A stretch of 25,479 bases of DNA from NCBI GenBank assembly GCA_900543795.1, contig UQSH01000022.1, positions 1 through 25,479 on the forward strand. The letters are read 5' to 3'. Position 1 is the first letter of the stretch. Each line of letters opens with the position of its first letter. The notes under the pieces are model-generated. The model saw only the letters and a list, made by a program, of their open reading frames with translations. It made no database searches and had not been told where the DNA came from. The stretch comes from an uncultured Oscillospiraceae bacterium (GTDB taxonomy: Bacteria > Bacillota > Clostridia > Oscillospirales > Acutalibacteraceae). The position numbers and the translations under genes are program-made. Of the stretch, positions 1 to 7,274 are shown one piece after another.

Positions 1-291
1 AACTCTGCTTGCAGGAAAACGAAATTTCGCCACGTTTCTCAACGCCGAAGCAGACAGGCGCAATTCCGTTTTTTACTCGGGGGAAGTATCGTTACACAAC
101 TCTGCTTGCAGGAAAACGAAATTTCGCCACGTTTCTCAACGCCGAAGCAGACAGGCGCAATTCCGTTTTTTACTCGGGGGAAGTATCGTTACACAACTCT
201 GCTTGCAGGAAAACGAAATTTCGCCACGTTTCTCAACGCCGAAGCAGACGGGCGCAATTCCGTTTTTTACTCGGGGGCGGTGTCGTTACCC
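1..291. repeat. Three tandem 97-bp direct repeats
   Basis: Units start at 1, 98 and 195, a 97-bp period. The first two units are identical. The third differs by A to G at position 250 and in its last dozen bases, where it ends CGTTACCCTAA instead of CGTTACACAA. Each unit carries the palindrome CGAAATTTCG and a 6-bp inverted repeat (CTGCTT/AAGCAG) about 37 bases apart. Because 97 is not a multiple of three, open frames across the array read the same DNA in successive frames, so it is non-coding. The whole unit is conserved, with no variable spacers, so it is not a CRISPR array. The array starts at the window edge and may continue beyond it. Confidence 0.95.
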
Positions 292-313
292 TAACATTCA
301 TTACGGCAAACAA

Positions 314-343
314 AAATGCTTCGGAAAAAATTCCGAAGCATTT
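314..343 (-). terminator. Intrinsic terminator of the ABC-2 permease gene
   Basis: A perfect 13-bp stem (314-326 with 331-343) has a 4-base loop. Read on the minus strand it is followed by TTTTTGTTTG. It lies 15 bases past the stop codon of the minus-strand permease gene. Confidence 0.88.
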
Positions 344-357
344 AATGCGTTTTATAT

Positions 358-1221
358 TTACATATGGAAGATTAAATCATCGCTCTTTTTATTGAAAATG
401 AAAATTCCCACAATCAGCGTTCCGAACGCCCAAACGGATGCATACAGAAGAAGCTTCCAGCTCATCGGCTGACAATAGAGAATGCATTGCCTAAACAGCT
501 CAAGCATTGAATAAAGCGGATTTATTTTAATTACCCAAACAATCCAATCGGTGCGGATTTGTTGAAGCGGGTAAATAATCGGCACACAGTAGAAAAGAAG
601 TGTGCAGAAAACCTCCCAAATATATTCAATATCCCTGAAATAAACCTGCAAAACGGAAAGGATGAGACCGACTCCGATAACAAAAATAAGCAAAATCGCC
701 ATAGGGATAAAGAACAAAAGCGCATAGCCGTTTATGGTTAGATTTCCTCCGCCGGCAATTCCTGCGCCGTCATTCGCAAAGTAGCCGGAGCATTTGAAGA
801 AAATCCAAACGCATATATAGCACGCAATAGATATTGAGAAGGTTACGAAGTTTGAAAGAATACCCGAAAGGGGATACATATATTTGGGAACATAAACCTT
901 CTTAATTATCGGAGCGTTTGCTCTGAACGAGGTCATTGCCCTTTTTGTTGATTGCGTGAAAAATTCGAACAAAAGCCTGCCTGTAAAAATATATACGGGA
1001 TAGCATATAATATGCTTCCTGTTTGCACCGAATATTCCGCCGAAAACAACGGATAAAACTATCATATTAAGAAGCGGTTGAAGAAAGCTCCAAAATATTC
1101 CAAGCCAAGAATCTCTGTATTTAAGCTTAACATTTTTTCGTGTAAGTTCGCCTAAAAGATTTTTATATTTGGAAAACATCGCAAAAAAGTGCGATATTTC
1201 CTCTCTTTTATTAGTTTCCAT
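358..1221 (-). CDS. ABC-2 type permease, polysaccharide/polyol-phosphate export family
   Basis: This 287-residue integral membrane protein resembles the TagG/Wzm/KpsM permeases, which with a separate ATPase export teichoic acid precursors, O-antigen or capsule across the cytoplasmic membrane. The N-terminal amphipathic segment contains the family hallmark YRDSWLGIFWSFLQPLL (about residues 35-51). It is followed by about six hydrophobic segments spread over residues 45-280. The length is normal for the family. The start is supported by GGAGA eight bases upstream, and the gene has its own promoter and a terminator just after the stop. The expected ATPase (TagH/Wzt type) is not adjacent: upstream lies aroK, and downstream lie the terminator and the tandem repeats. 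The substrate cannot be read from the sequence. Confidence 0.88.
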   Translation of the reverse strand: METNKREEISHFFAMFSKYKNLLGELTRKNVKLKYRDSWLGIFWSFLQPLLNMIVLSVVFGGIFGANRKHIICYPVYIFTGRLLFEFFTQSTKRAMTSFRANAPIIKKVYVPKYMYPLSGILSNFVTFSISIACYICVWIFFKCSGYFANDGAGIAGGGNLTINGYALLFFIPMAILLIFVIGVGLILSVLQVYFRDIEYIWEVFCTLLFYCVPIIYPLQQIRTDWIVWVIKINPLYSMLELFRQCILYCQPMSWKLLLYASVWAFGTLIVGIFIFNKKSDDLIFHM

Positions 1222-1278
1222 TTTAAAATTCTCCGATTAAATTTTTCGAAAGATTATTTTAGTGTTTAAAACGCAGTC

Positions 1279-1307
1279 ATTATATCACAATGAAATAATT
1301 TTTTCAA
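1279..1307 (-). promoter_or_regulatory. Sigma-A type promoter for the ABC-2 permease
   Basis: On the minus strand TTGAAA (1302-1307) is followed by a 17-base spacer and TATAAT (1279-1284). It lies in the 98-bp gap between aroK and the permease, so the permease is probably transcribed separately from aroEK. Confidence 0.75.
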
Positions 1308-1319
1308 CTGTATAAAAAA

Positions 1320-1808
1320 TTATTTAAAGCAATCTGCAATCTCACGGGCAACACGATTGACCGAGCCGTCTGCGTTAACAACAATATCGCTTGCAGATAA
1401 ATATTTTTCGCGCCGCTCATCATAAAGCTTTTTGGCATTTTCCCTGTTTTTGAAAAGCGGTCTTGTTGATGCGTCGCCGACTCTTTTGCAAATAACATCA
1501 AATGATGCATCAAGAAAAACAACCCTTGAGCCCTTTTTTATTGCTTCAACATTTCGCTGAAAGGTCATTGCTCCGCCGCCGGTTGAAATAACGGCGTTTT
1601 TCATTTCTGCCGCCTCAACGCAAATTTGATGTTCAAGCTCTCTGAAATAATCCTCGCCCTTTTCATCAAAAATTTGAGAAATTTTTTTGCCCTCTTTAAG
1701 CTCAACAAGCTCGTCCGTGTCTGTAAACCTTCTGCCTGTTATTTTGGCAATCTGCCTGCCGACCGAGGTTTTGCCTGCGCCCATAAATCCGCATAAAACG
1801 ATGTTCAT
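1320..1808 (-). CDS. aroK: Shikimate kinase
   Basis: This enzyme phosphorylates shikimate at the 3-hydroxyl with ATP, a cytoplasmic step of chorismate and aromatic amino acid synthesis. At 162 residues it has the usual length of the family. Visible motifs are the Walker A loop GFMGAGKTS (7-15), the shikimate-binding DTDELVE stretch (30-36), FRELE, the GGGA substrate loop near residues 76-80 and the lid arginine in RPLF near 115. The start overlaps the aroE stop codon by 4 bases (ATGA), so translation is probably coupled. The two genes form an aroE-aroK pair covering consecutive pathway steps. Confidence 0.95.
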   Translation of the reverse strand: MNIVLCGFMGAGKTSVGRQIAKITGRRFTDTDELVELKEGKKISQIFDEKGEDYFRELEHQICVEAAEMKNAVISTGGGAMTFQRNVEAIKKGSRVVFLDASFDVICKRVGDASTRPLFKNRENAKKLYDERREKYLSASDIVVNADGSVNRVAREIADCFK

Positions 1809-2647
1809 TCTCTGCCAAGCTCCTTTTCGGTTGCTTTAAGCACCTCTTTAATTTCTTCGTCGGTAAATTCCAAGCCTCTCCAAATTTCCTGTGCAAGCGC
1901 CGCCTGCCAAACAAGCATTGGAAGTCCGTTTGAAAATTTTAATCCGCCCTCGCGTGCATATTTAATGAAAAGCGTTTCGGCAGGGTTATAAACTGCGTCA
2001 AAAACAGCCCCTGATTTAATAACCGTTTCCCTCGGTAAAACGCTTGCGTCAATCCTCGGAAACATACCAACGGGAGTTCCGTTAATTATAAGGTCATATT
2101 CGCCGTTTGCCTGCGAAAGCAGGATAACTCGGCAATCCTTTCCCGTTTTTTCCTTTATTTCGCTTTTAATTTTTTCTGCAAAATGAATATCGTCTTCTCT
2201 GACGGCTAATGTTAAGTCGCAGCCTGCGAGCACCGTTTCAAATGCAAACATTCTTGAAACTCCTCCTGCGCCGCACACAAGAACGCTTCCTTTAAGAGCA
2301 ATTCCTGCCATATCAAGAGCCCGCAGAAATCCGCCGCAATCCGTGTTATATCCTTTAAATCGGTTGCCGCCGAGCGCCTTAACGGTGTTTACCGCACCGA
2401 AGAGAGCCGCTCTTTCGCTAAGCTCGTCTAAATATTTGATAATATCAACCTTATAAGGAATAGTAACATTGAAGCCGCTTCGAGATTTTAATATTTCAAA
2501 ATTATCCTTCGGGCATTCGGGCGGAAGCTCAAAAATTTTATAGTCGCATTCAACACCCTTAACCCTGCAAAGCTCATTATGTATAAAAGGGGACAGAGTG
2601 TGCCCAAGCGGATAGCCGTATAATCCGTAAGCATTATTATTGTCCAT
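1805..2647 (-). CDS. aroE: Shikimate dehydrogenase
   Basis: This enzyme reduces 3-dehydroshikimate to shikimate with NADPH, the step before AroK. It has 280 residues, normal for AroE. The N-terminal substrate domain shows YPLGHTLSPFIHN (12-24), where shikimate is usually held by two serines; here they are Thr17 and Ser19, a conservative change. Also present are NVTIPYK with the catalytic lysine at 66 and NTDCGGF with Asp103. The nucleotide domain has CGAGGVSR, then INGTPVGMFP and DAVYNPAET. NGLPMLVWQAALAQ closes the protein. AAAGGAG lies seven bases before the ATG. The gene is divergent from acpP and couples into aroK. Confidence 0.95.
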   Translation of the reverse strand: MDNNNAYGLYGYPLGHTLSPFIHNELCRVKGVECDYKIFELPPECPKDNFEILKSRSGFNVTIPYKVDIIKYLDELSERAALFGAVNTVKALGGNRFKGYNTDCGGFLRALDMAGIALKGSVLVCGAGGVSRMFAFETVLAGCDLTLAVREDDIHFAEKIKSEIKEKTGKDCRVILLSQANGEYDLIINGTPVGMFPRIDASVLPRETVIKSGAVFDAVYNPAETLFIKYAREGGLKFSNGLPMLVWQAALAQEIWRGLEFTDEEIKEVLKATEKELGRE

Positions 2648-2734
2648 TTTTTGCTCCTTTCCGTCCTGCTTTGAGTGTTACCGATTTGCTAATAAAAAGC
2701 AGGTGAATATTAACATTATCGCTCAATAAAACTA

Positions 2735-2763
2735 TTGACAATTTCTGAATAATTATATAATAT
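2735..2763 (+). promoter_or_regulatory. Promoter upstream of acpP
   Basis: TTGACA (2735-2740) is followed by 17 bases and TAATAT (2758-2763); an overlapping TATAAT lies at 2756-2761 with a 15-base spacer. The -35 lies in ATTGACAAT. On the other strand this reads ATTGTCAAT and could serve as the -35 of a divergent aroE promoter (TTGTCA, 17 bases, TAATGT), which is weaker evidence. Confidence 0.7.
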
Positions 2764-2804
2764 GATAATAACATAATTAATAAACTTTAACAACTGTTTT
2801 TTTA

Positions 2805-2839
2805 CGGCAAGGGGCGTTGTGATTGCTCCTAAGCTGCCG
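2805..2839 (+). promoter_or_regulatory. Hairpin in the long acpP leader
   Basis: CGGCA/TGCCG and AGGGGC/GCTCCT (one G-U pair) form a two-part stem with a 4-base bulge and a 9-base loop. It sits in a leader of roughly 155 bases between the predicted start site and acpP. It has no T-tract, so it is not an intrinsic terminator. No known riboswitch class is recognised. Confidence 0.4.
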
Positions 2840-2925
2840 AAATGCTTCATCATTCTCTGCTTGGCTGCGGCAAAGGGTGGTTATCAAAAGAATAATATGC
2901 AGTCGGAAAGGTTAAGTGAATTATT

Positions 2926-3153
2926 ATGGTTTTTGAAAAGGTTGCTGAAATATTGTCCGAACAGCTCGGAATAGATGCAGACAAAATTTCTATGGACAGT
3001 CTGCTTGAGGAGGATCTTGACGCAGACAGCCTTGACGCAATTGATGTTGTTATGAGCATTGAAGATGAATTTCAGATTGAGGTTCCCGATGAGGTTATTT
3101 CAAGTATGAAATCTGTTGCAGACATCGTTAATTTTATTGAAAACAATCAATAA
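2926..3153 (+). CDS. acpP: Acyl carrier protein
   Basis: This 75-residue acidic four-helix protein carries growing acyl chains on 4'-phosphopantetheine in type II fatty acid synthesis. The attachment site is Ser35 in the conserved DADSLDAID segment (32-40), followed by the recognition helix VVMSIEDEF. Length and composition match primary-metabolism ACPs. GGAAAGG lies about 14 bases before the ATG, a slightly long spacing. The gene stands alone here rather than inside a fab cluster: glpK follows 141 bases later with its own promoter. A specialised ACP cannot be excluded, but nothing in the sequence suggests one. Confidence 0.95.
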   Translation: MVFEKVAEILSEQLGIDADKISMDSLLEEDLDADSLDAIDVVMSIEDEFQIEVPDEVISSMKSVADIVNFIENNQ

Positions 3154-3198
3154 TCACAGATTTTTAAGTTAATAAGTTGTTAATTCTAACTAAAAAAA

Positions 3199-3227
3199 TT
3201 GACATAAACGGAATAAAAGTTTAAAAT
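3199..3227 (+). promoter_or_regulatory. Promoter for the glpK operon
   Basis: TTGACA (3199-3204), a 17-base spacer and TAAAAT (3222-3227). Transcription should start near 3234, about 60 bases before glpK. Confidence 0.75.
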
Positions 3228-3228
3228 G

Positions 3229-3265
3229 AAAGAGTAAGTTATTATAAGATGCTTACTCTTTTTAA
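3229..3265 (+). terminator. Stem-loop with T-rich tail between acpP and glpK
   Basis: AAAGAGTAAG (3229-3238) pairs perfectly with CTTACTCTTT (3252-3261) across a 13-base loop and runs into TTTAATTT. It could end acpP transcription, or act in the glpK leader, because it begins at the end of the glpK -10 box. Transcripts from the predicted glpK start would contain only part of the 5' arm. Confidence 0.55.
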
Positions 3266-3294
3266 TTTATCTCGCTTTTGGGGAGGGGAAATTT

Positions 3295-4797
3295 ATGGAA
3301 AAGAAATATGTTATGGCGCTTGATCAGGGAACAACAAGCTCAAGGGCTATAATTTTTAACAAAAAGGGCGAAATTGTTGCAAAGGCTCAAAAGGAATTTA
3401 AGCAGTATTATCCGCAAAACGGATGGGTTGAGCATGATCCTAACGAAATTCTTTTTTCTGAGCTTGAAGCGATTCTTGAGGTTTTAAGAAGCGAAAAGGC
3501 AGATCCTTCGCAGATTGCTTCAATCGGCATAACAAACCAAAGAGAAACAACTATTGTTTGGGATAAGGAAACGGGAAAGCCTGTTTATAATGCAATAGTT
3601 TGGCAATGCCGCAGAACAGCCGATTACTGCGAAAAATTAAAGGAGGAAGGCCTCGGAGATTATATTAAAGAAACAACAGGTCTTCTTATTGACGCATATT
3701 TTTCGGCAACTAAAATCAAATGGATTCTTGATAATGTTGACGGTGCAAGGGAGCGAGCCGAAAGGGGAGAGCTTCTTTTCGGCACGGTTGACACCTGGCT
3801 TATCTGGAATTTATCCTGCGGTCATATCCATGTAACTGATTACAGTAATGCCTGCCGCACAATGCTTTTTGATATAGATAAGCTTCAATGGGATCCGTAT
3901 TTGTGTGAAAAAATGGGTATTCCTATGAGTATGCTGCCGGAGGTTAAGCCGTCAAGCTGCGTTTACGGCGAATGTGCAAAATTTCCCGGTATGGAGCAAA
4001 TTTCGGGAATTCCGATTGCAAGCGCAATAGGCGATCAGCCGGGAGCTCTTTTCGGTCAGGGCTGCTTTGAGCAGGGACAGGCGAAAAATACATACGGCAC
4101 AGGCTGCTTCCTTTTGATGAACACCGGCGATAAGCGAATTAATTCTCGTTCGAATCTTTTAACGGGTATTGCTTGGGGGCTTGACGGAAAAATTACTTAC
4201 GACCTTGAAGGCTCTGCATTTAATGCGGGCTCCGTAATAAAATGGCTTCGAGATGAGGTTGAGCTCATTAAAAGCGCTCCCGAATGTGATGCGCTCGCCT
4301 CACAGGTTGAGGATTCAAACGGACTTTATTTTGTGCCTGCGTTCACGGGGCTTGGGGCTCCCTATTGGGATATGTATGCAAGAGGCTGTATGATAGGCTT
4401 AACAAGAGGCGTAAACAGAAAGCATATCTGCCGTGCGGTGCTTGAAAGCATAACATTTCAGATGACGGATTTGCTTGAAGCTATGATGAATGACAGCTCT
4501 ATTATGCTTAAAGACCTTCGTGTTGACGGCGGTGCCTCTGTTTCGGATATTATGATGCAAATCCAGGCAGATATGACCGGCGTTAATGTAAATCGCCCCG
4601 TAAACAAAGAGGCAACTGCACTCGGTGCCGCTTATCTTGCAGGCCTTGCAGTCGGCTTGTGGAAGGATACTGCCGAAATAGAGGCAAACCGCAGGGTTGA
4701 TAAGATTTTCATTCCGTCTATGGAAATCGGAAGGCGCAACGAGCTTTATTCAAATTGGAAAAGAGCGGTTGAGCGTTCACGAAGCTGGGAAAGATAA
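3295..4797 (+). CDS. glpK: Glycerol kinase
   Basis: This FGGY-family kinase phosphorylates glycerol to glycerol 3-phosphate with ATP in the cytoplasm. At 500 residues it has the normal length. The N-terminal phosphate loop is LDQGTTSSR (9-17). Glycerol contacts are NQRET (81-85) and DAYFSATK (133-140). The catalytic aspartate is D247 in GDQPGALFGQG, and YGTGCF, GLGAPYWD and VDGGAS complete the ATP fold. The activation-loop histidine that HPr phosphorylates in many Firmicutes GlpK proteins appears absent (the region reads SSCVYGECAKF near 220-230), so PTS control of this kind is unlikely. GGGGAGGGG precedes the ATG. No glpF or glpD is in the window; two C3/C4 acid enzymes follow on the same strand. 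Confidence 0.95.
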   Translation: MEKKYVMALDQGTTSSRAIIFNKKGEIVAKAQKEFKQYYPQNGWVEHDPNEILFSELEAILEVLRSEKADPSQIASIGITNQRETTIVWDKETGKPVYNAIVWQCRRTADYCEKLKEEGLGDYIKETTGLLIDAYFSATKIKWILDNVDGARERAERGELLFGTVDTWLIWNLSCGHIHVTDYSNACRTMLFDIDKLQWDPYLCEKMGIPMSMLPEVKPSSCVYGECAKFPGMEQISGIPIASAIGDQPGALFGQGCFEQGQAKNTYGTGCFLLMNTGDKRINSRSNLLTGIAWGLDGKITYDLEGSAFNAGSVIKWLRDEVELIKSAPECDALASQVEDSNGLYFVPAFTGLGAPYWDMYARGCMIGLTRGVNRKHICRAVLESITFQMTDLLEAMMNDSSIMLKDLRVDGGASVSDIMMQIQADMTGVNVNRPVNKEATALGAAYLAGLAVGLWKDTAEIEANRRVDKIFIPSMEIGRRNELYSNWKRAVERSRSWER

Positions 4798-4849
4798 TGT
4801 TAAATCACATTATTGAAAATCAATATAAAATATTTTTTGGAGGAAGGCA

Positions 4850-6010
4850 ATGTCTAAGGTAGTATGTCCTTGGGATTTAATATCTGATTTTGTAACAGAC
4901 GCATTTGTTGGCTACGGAGTTCCGCTCGATGATGCGAAAATATGCACGGATGTGCTTTTGGAATCGGATAAAAGAGGAATTGAAAGCCATGGCTGCAACC
5001 GCTTTAAGCCTATTTATATAGACAGAATTAAGGCGGGAATACAAAAGCCCGTAACAAATTTTGAAATTGTTAGGGAAACCCCTACAACCGCCGTTATAGA
5101 CGGCCACGACGGAATGGGTCAGGTTATAGGCGTTAAGGCTATGCAGATGGCAATAGATAAGGCAAAAAAATACGGAATGGGAATGACGGCTGTCAGAAAT
5201 AGCTGCCATTACGGTATTGCGGGCTATTATGCAACTATGGCAACCGAAGCGGGAATGATAGGAATGACGGGAACAAATGCCCGCCCGTCTATTGCACCCA
5301 CTCACGGAGTTGAAAATATGCTCGGCACAAATCCGTTCACTATCGGTATGCCAACCGACGAGGCATTTCCCTTTGTGTTTGATGCCGCAACATCAATTAT
5401 TCAGCGCGGAAGAATTGAATATTACGCAAGAATAGGCAAGCCGTGCCCCGAGGGAACGGTTGTTGGCAGAGACGGCTCTGCTCTAACGGACAGCGAGGAA
5501 ATTTTAACTCAGTTAAACACCCACGAGGCTGCACTTGCACCTCTCGGCGGAATAGGCGAGGAGCTTGCAGGCTATAAAGGCTATGATTTCGCAACGGCTG
5601 TTGAGCTAATGTCTGCTGCACTTCAACAGGGCCAATTCCTTTCTGCTCTTTCCGGAATAGGCGAGCACGGGGAGAAAATACCGTATCATCTCGGTCATTG
5701 GTTTATTGCAATAGATACTAATGCCTTTTCGGGTGTTGAAGCCTTTAAAAAGACAGCAGGCGATATTATGCGTGAGCTTCGTGCAAGCCAAAAGGCACCG
5801 GGCGAAACACGAATTTACACCGCAGGAGAAAAGGAATATGAAATATGGAAAGAGCGTGAAGGCAGCGGAGTGCCGATAAATGATGCCGTTCAAAAGGAAA
5901 TAACGGCGGTTCGTGATGAGCTCGGACTTGATTATACTTTCCCGTGGGAGGCGGGCTATACGCCTTATCCGCTTAAAACAAAGCCGAGCGCTCATATTGA
6001 AAATAAATAA
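4850..6010 (+). CDS. LDH2/MDH2 family NAD(P)-dependent oxidoreductase (malate/lactate dehydrogenase-like)
   Basis: The protein belongs to the Ldh_2 family (YlbC/AllD/YbiC type), a fold unrelated to classical malate and lactate dehydrogenases. Members oxidise 2-hydroxyacids such as malate, lactate or ureidoglycolate with NAD(P). The 386 residues are slightly longer than the usual 340-360. Typical blocks are ESHGCNRF (about 45-52), DGHDGMGQV, NSCHYGIAGYY, the LGTNPFTIGMP nucleotide segment, GYKGYD and the late GEHGEKIPYHLGHWFIAID. A strong GGAGGAAGG site precedes the ATG. It lies 52 bases after glpK and 24 before malic enzyme. That neighbour makes malate the most attractive substrate, but this is inference: substrate specificity is not readable. 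Confidence 0.88.
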   Translation: MSKVVCPWDLISDFVTDAFVGYGVPLDDAKICTDVLLESDKRGIESHGCNRFKPIYIDRIKAGIQKPVTNFEIVRETPTTAVIDGHDGMGQVIGVKAMQMAIDKAKKYGMGMTAVRNSCHYGIAGYYATMATEAGMIGMTGTNARPSIAPTHGVENMLGTNPFTIGMPTDEAFPFVFDAATSIIQRGRIEYYARIGKPCPEGTVVGRDGSALTDSEEILTQLNTHEAALAPLGGIGEELAGYKGYDFATAVELMSAALQQGQFLSALSGIGEHGEKIPYHLGHWFIAIDTNAFSGVEAFKKTAGDIMRELRASQKAPGETRIYTAGEKEYEIWKEREGSGVPINDAVQKEITAVRDELGLDYTFPWEAGYTPYPLKTKPSAHIENK

Positions 6011-6034
6011 TAATTATATAAAGAGGACAGGATT

Positions 6035-7213
6035 ATGGATTACAGTAAGGAATCATTAAGGCTTCATTCCGAATGGAAGGGCAAATTAGAGGTAACAGCA
6101 AGAGCAAGGGTTGATAATAAGGATGCTCTTTCTCTTGCATACACACCGGGCGTTGCCCAGCCGTGCCTTGAAATTCAAAAGGATTATAAAAAAAGCTGGG
6201 AGCTCACTCGCAGATGGAATATGGTTGCCGTTATAACAGACGGAAGCGCAGTTTTAGGCCTTGGCGATATAGGTCCCGAGGCAGGTATGCCCGTTATGGA
6301 GGGAAAATGCGTTTTGTTTAAGGAGTTTGGCGGCGTTGACGCATTTCCGCTTTGCGTTCGCACAAAGGATGTTGATGAGTTTGTTCAAACGGTTTATAAT
6401 ATAAGCGGCTCCTTCGGCGGAATAAATCTTGAGGATATTTCAGCCCCAAGATGCTTTGAAATTGAGGAAAAGCTGAAAAAATTGTGTGATATTCCGATTT
6501 TTCACGACGACCAACACGGAACGGCCGTTGTTGTTTCAGCGGCTCTAATCAATGCTTCAAAGCTGACCGGTAAAGCAATCAGCGATTGCAAAGCGGTTAT
6601 TAACGGCTCGGGTGCGGCAGGAATTGCAATTGCAAAGCTGCTTATGACTCTTGGATTAAAGGATGTTATTCTTTGCGACAGAACAGGAGCAATTTATGAC
6701 GGCAGAGAGGGGCTTAACGCTTCAAAGGCTGAAATTGCAAAGGTAACTAATAAGTCAAAAACAAAGGGCACTCTTGCAGACGCTGTTAAGGGATGTGATA
6801 TTTTCATCGGTGTTTCCGCTCCCGGTGTTTTAACCGCCGATATGATTAAAACGATGAATGAAAATCCCGTTGTGCTTGCAATGGCAAATCCCGTTCCGGA
6901 GATTATGCCTGATGAGGCAAAGGCGGCAGGTGCAAAAATAGTTGGCACGGGAAGGTCGGATTTCCCGAATCAAATTAATAATGTTGTTGCCTTCCCGGGA
7001 ATTTTCAGGGGCGCACTTGATGTTCGTGCAAGCGCAATAACGGAAAATATGAAAATTGCCGCTGCCTATGCGATTGCCTCCCTTGTTGACGATAAGGATT
7101 TGAATGAGGATTATATTCTTCCTTATGCGTTTGATGAAAGAATTAAGGAAACAGTTGCAGGTGCTGTTGCCGATGCGGCAGTAAAAGACGGTGTTGCAGG
7201 AATTCAAGCATAA
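6035..7213 (+). CDS. Malic enzyme (short bacterial type, oxaloacetate-decarboxylating)
   Basis: This enzyme oxidatively decarboxylates malate to pyruvate and CO2 with NAD or NADP. At 392 residues it is the short bacterial form without the C-terminal phosphotransacetylase domain of MaeB. Catalytic Tyr36 lies in AYTPGVA and Lys91 in MEGKCVLFKEF. The metal ligands are Glu133/Asp134 in EDISAP and the aspartates of FHDDQHGTA (157-165). The Rossmann loop is NGSGAAG (190-196). The cofactor (NAD versus NADP) is not decided by inspection. It is the last gene of the glpK-dehydrogenase-malic enzyme run, with GAGGA before its ATG and a strong terminator just after. Confidence 0.93.
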   Translation: MDYSKESLRLHSEWKGKLEVTARARVDNKDALSLAYTPGVAQPCLEIQKDYKKSWELTRRWNMVAVITDGSAVLGLGDIGPEAGMPVMEGKCVLFKEFGGVDAFPLCVRTKDVDEFVQTVYNISGSFGGINLEDISAPRCFEIEEKLKKLCDIPIFHDDQHGTAVVVSAALINASKLTGKAISDCKAVINGSGAAGIAIAKLLMTLGLKDVILCDRTGAIYDGREGLNASKAEIAKVTNKSKTKGTLADAVKGCDIFIGVSAPGVLTADMIKTMNENPVVLAMANPVPEIMPDEAKAAGAKIVGTGRSDFPNQINNVVAFPGIFRGALDVRASAITENMKIAAAYAIASLVDDKDLNEDYILPYAFDERIKETVAGAVADAAVKDGVAGIQA

Positions 7214-7237
7214 ATAATAATTATATATTTGCATATT

Positions 7238-7273
7238 AAAAACCGCAGAGCAGTTATTTGCTCTGCGGTTTTT
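7238..7273. terminator. Bidirectional terminator between malic enzyme and MATE genes
   Basis: A perfect 15-bp stem (7238-7252 with 7259-7273), with six A on one side and five T on the other, sits between convergent genes. It should stop transcription from both strands. Confidence 0.9.
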
Positions 7274-7274
7274 G

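Noticed and set aside
1..291. CRISPR array
   Set aside because: The whole 97-bp unit is conserved with no unique spacers, and no cas genes are nearby.
9..472. Open reading frames across the tandem repeats (9-395, 106-294, 203-472)
   Set aside because: They translate the same 97-bp DNA in successive frames, have no ribosome sites and end in the terminator region; the repeats are non-coding.
2842..2895. 17-codon leader peptide before acpP
   Set aside because: No ribosome site precedes the ATG and there is no run of regulatory codons; mentioned only as part of the leader.
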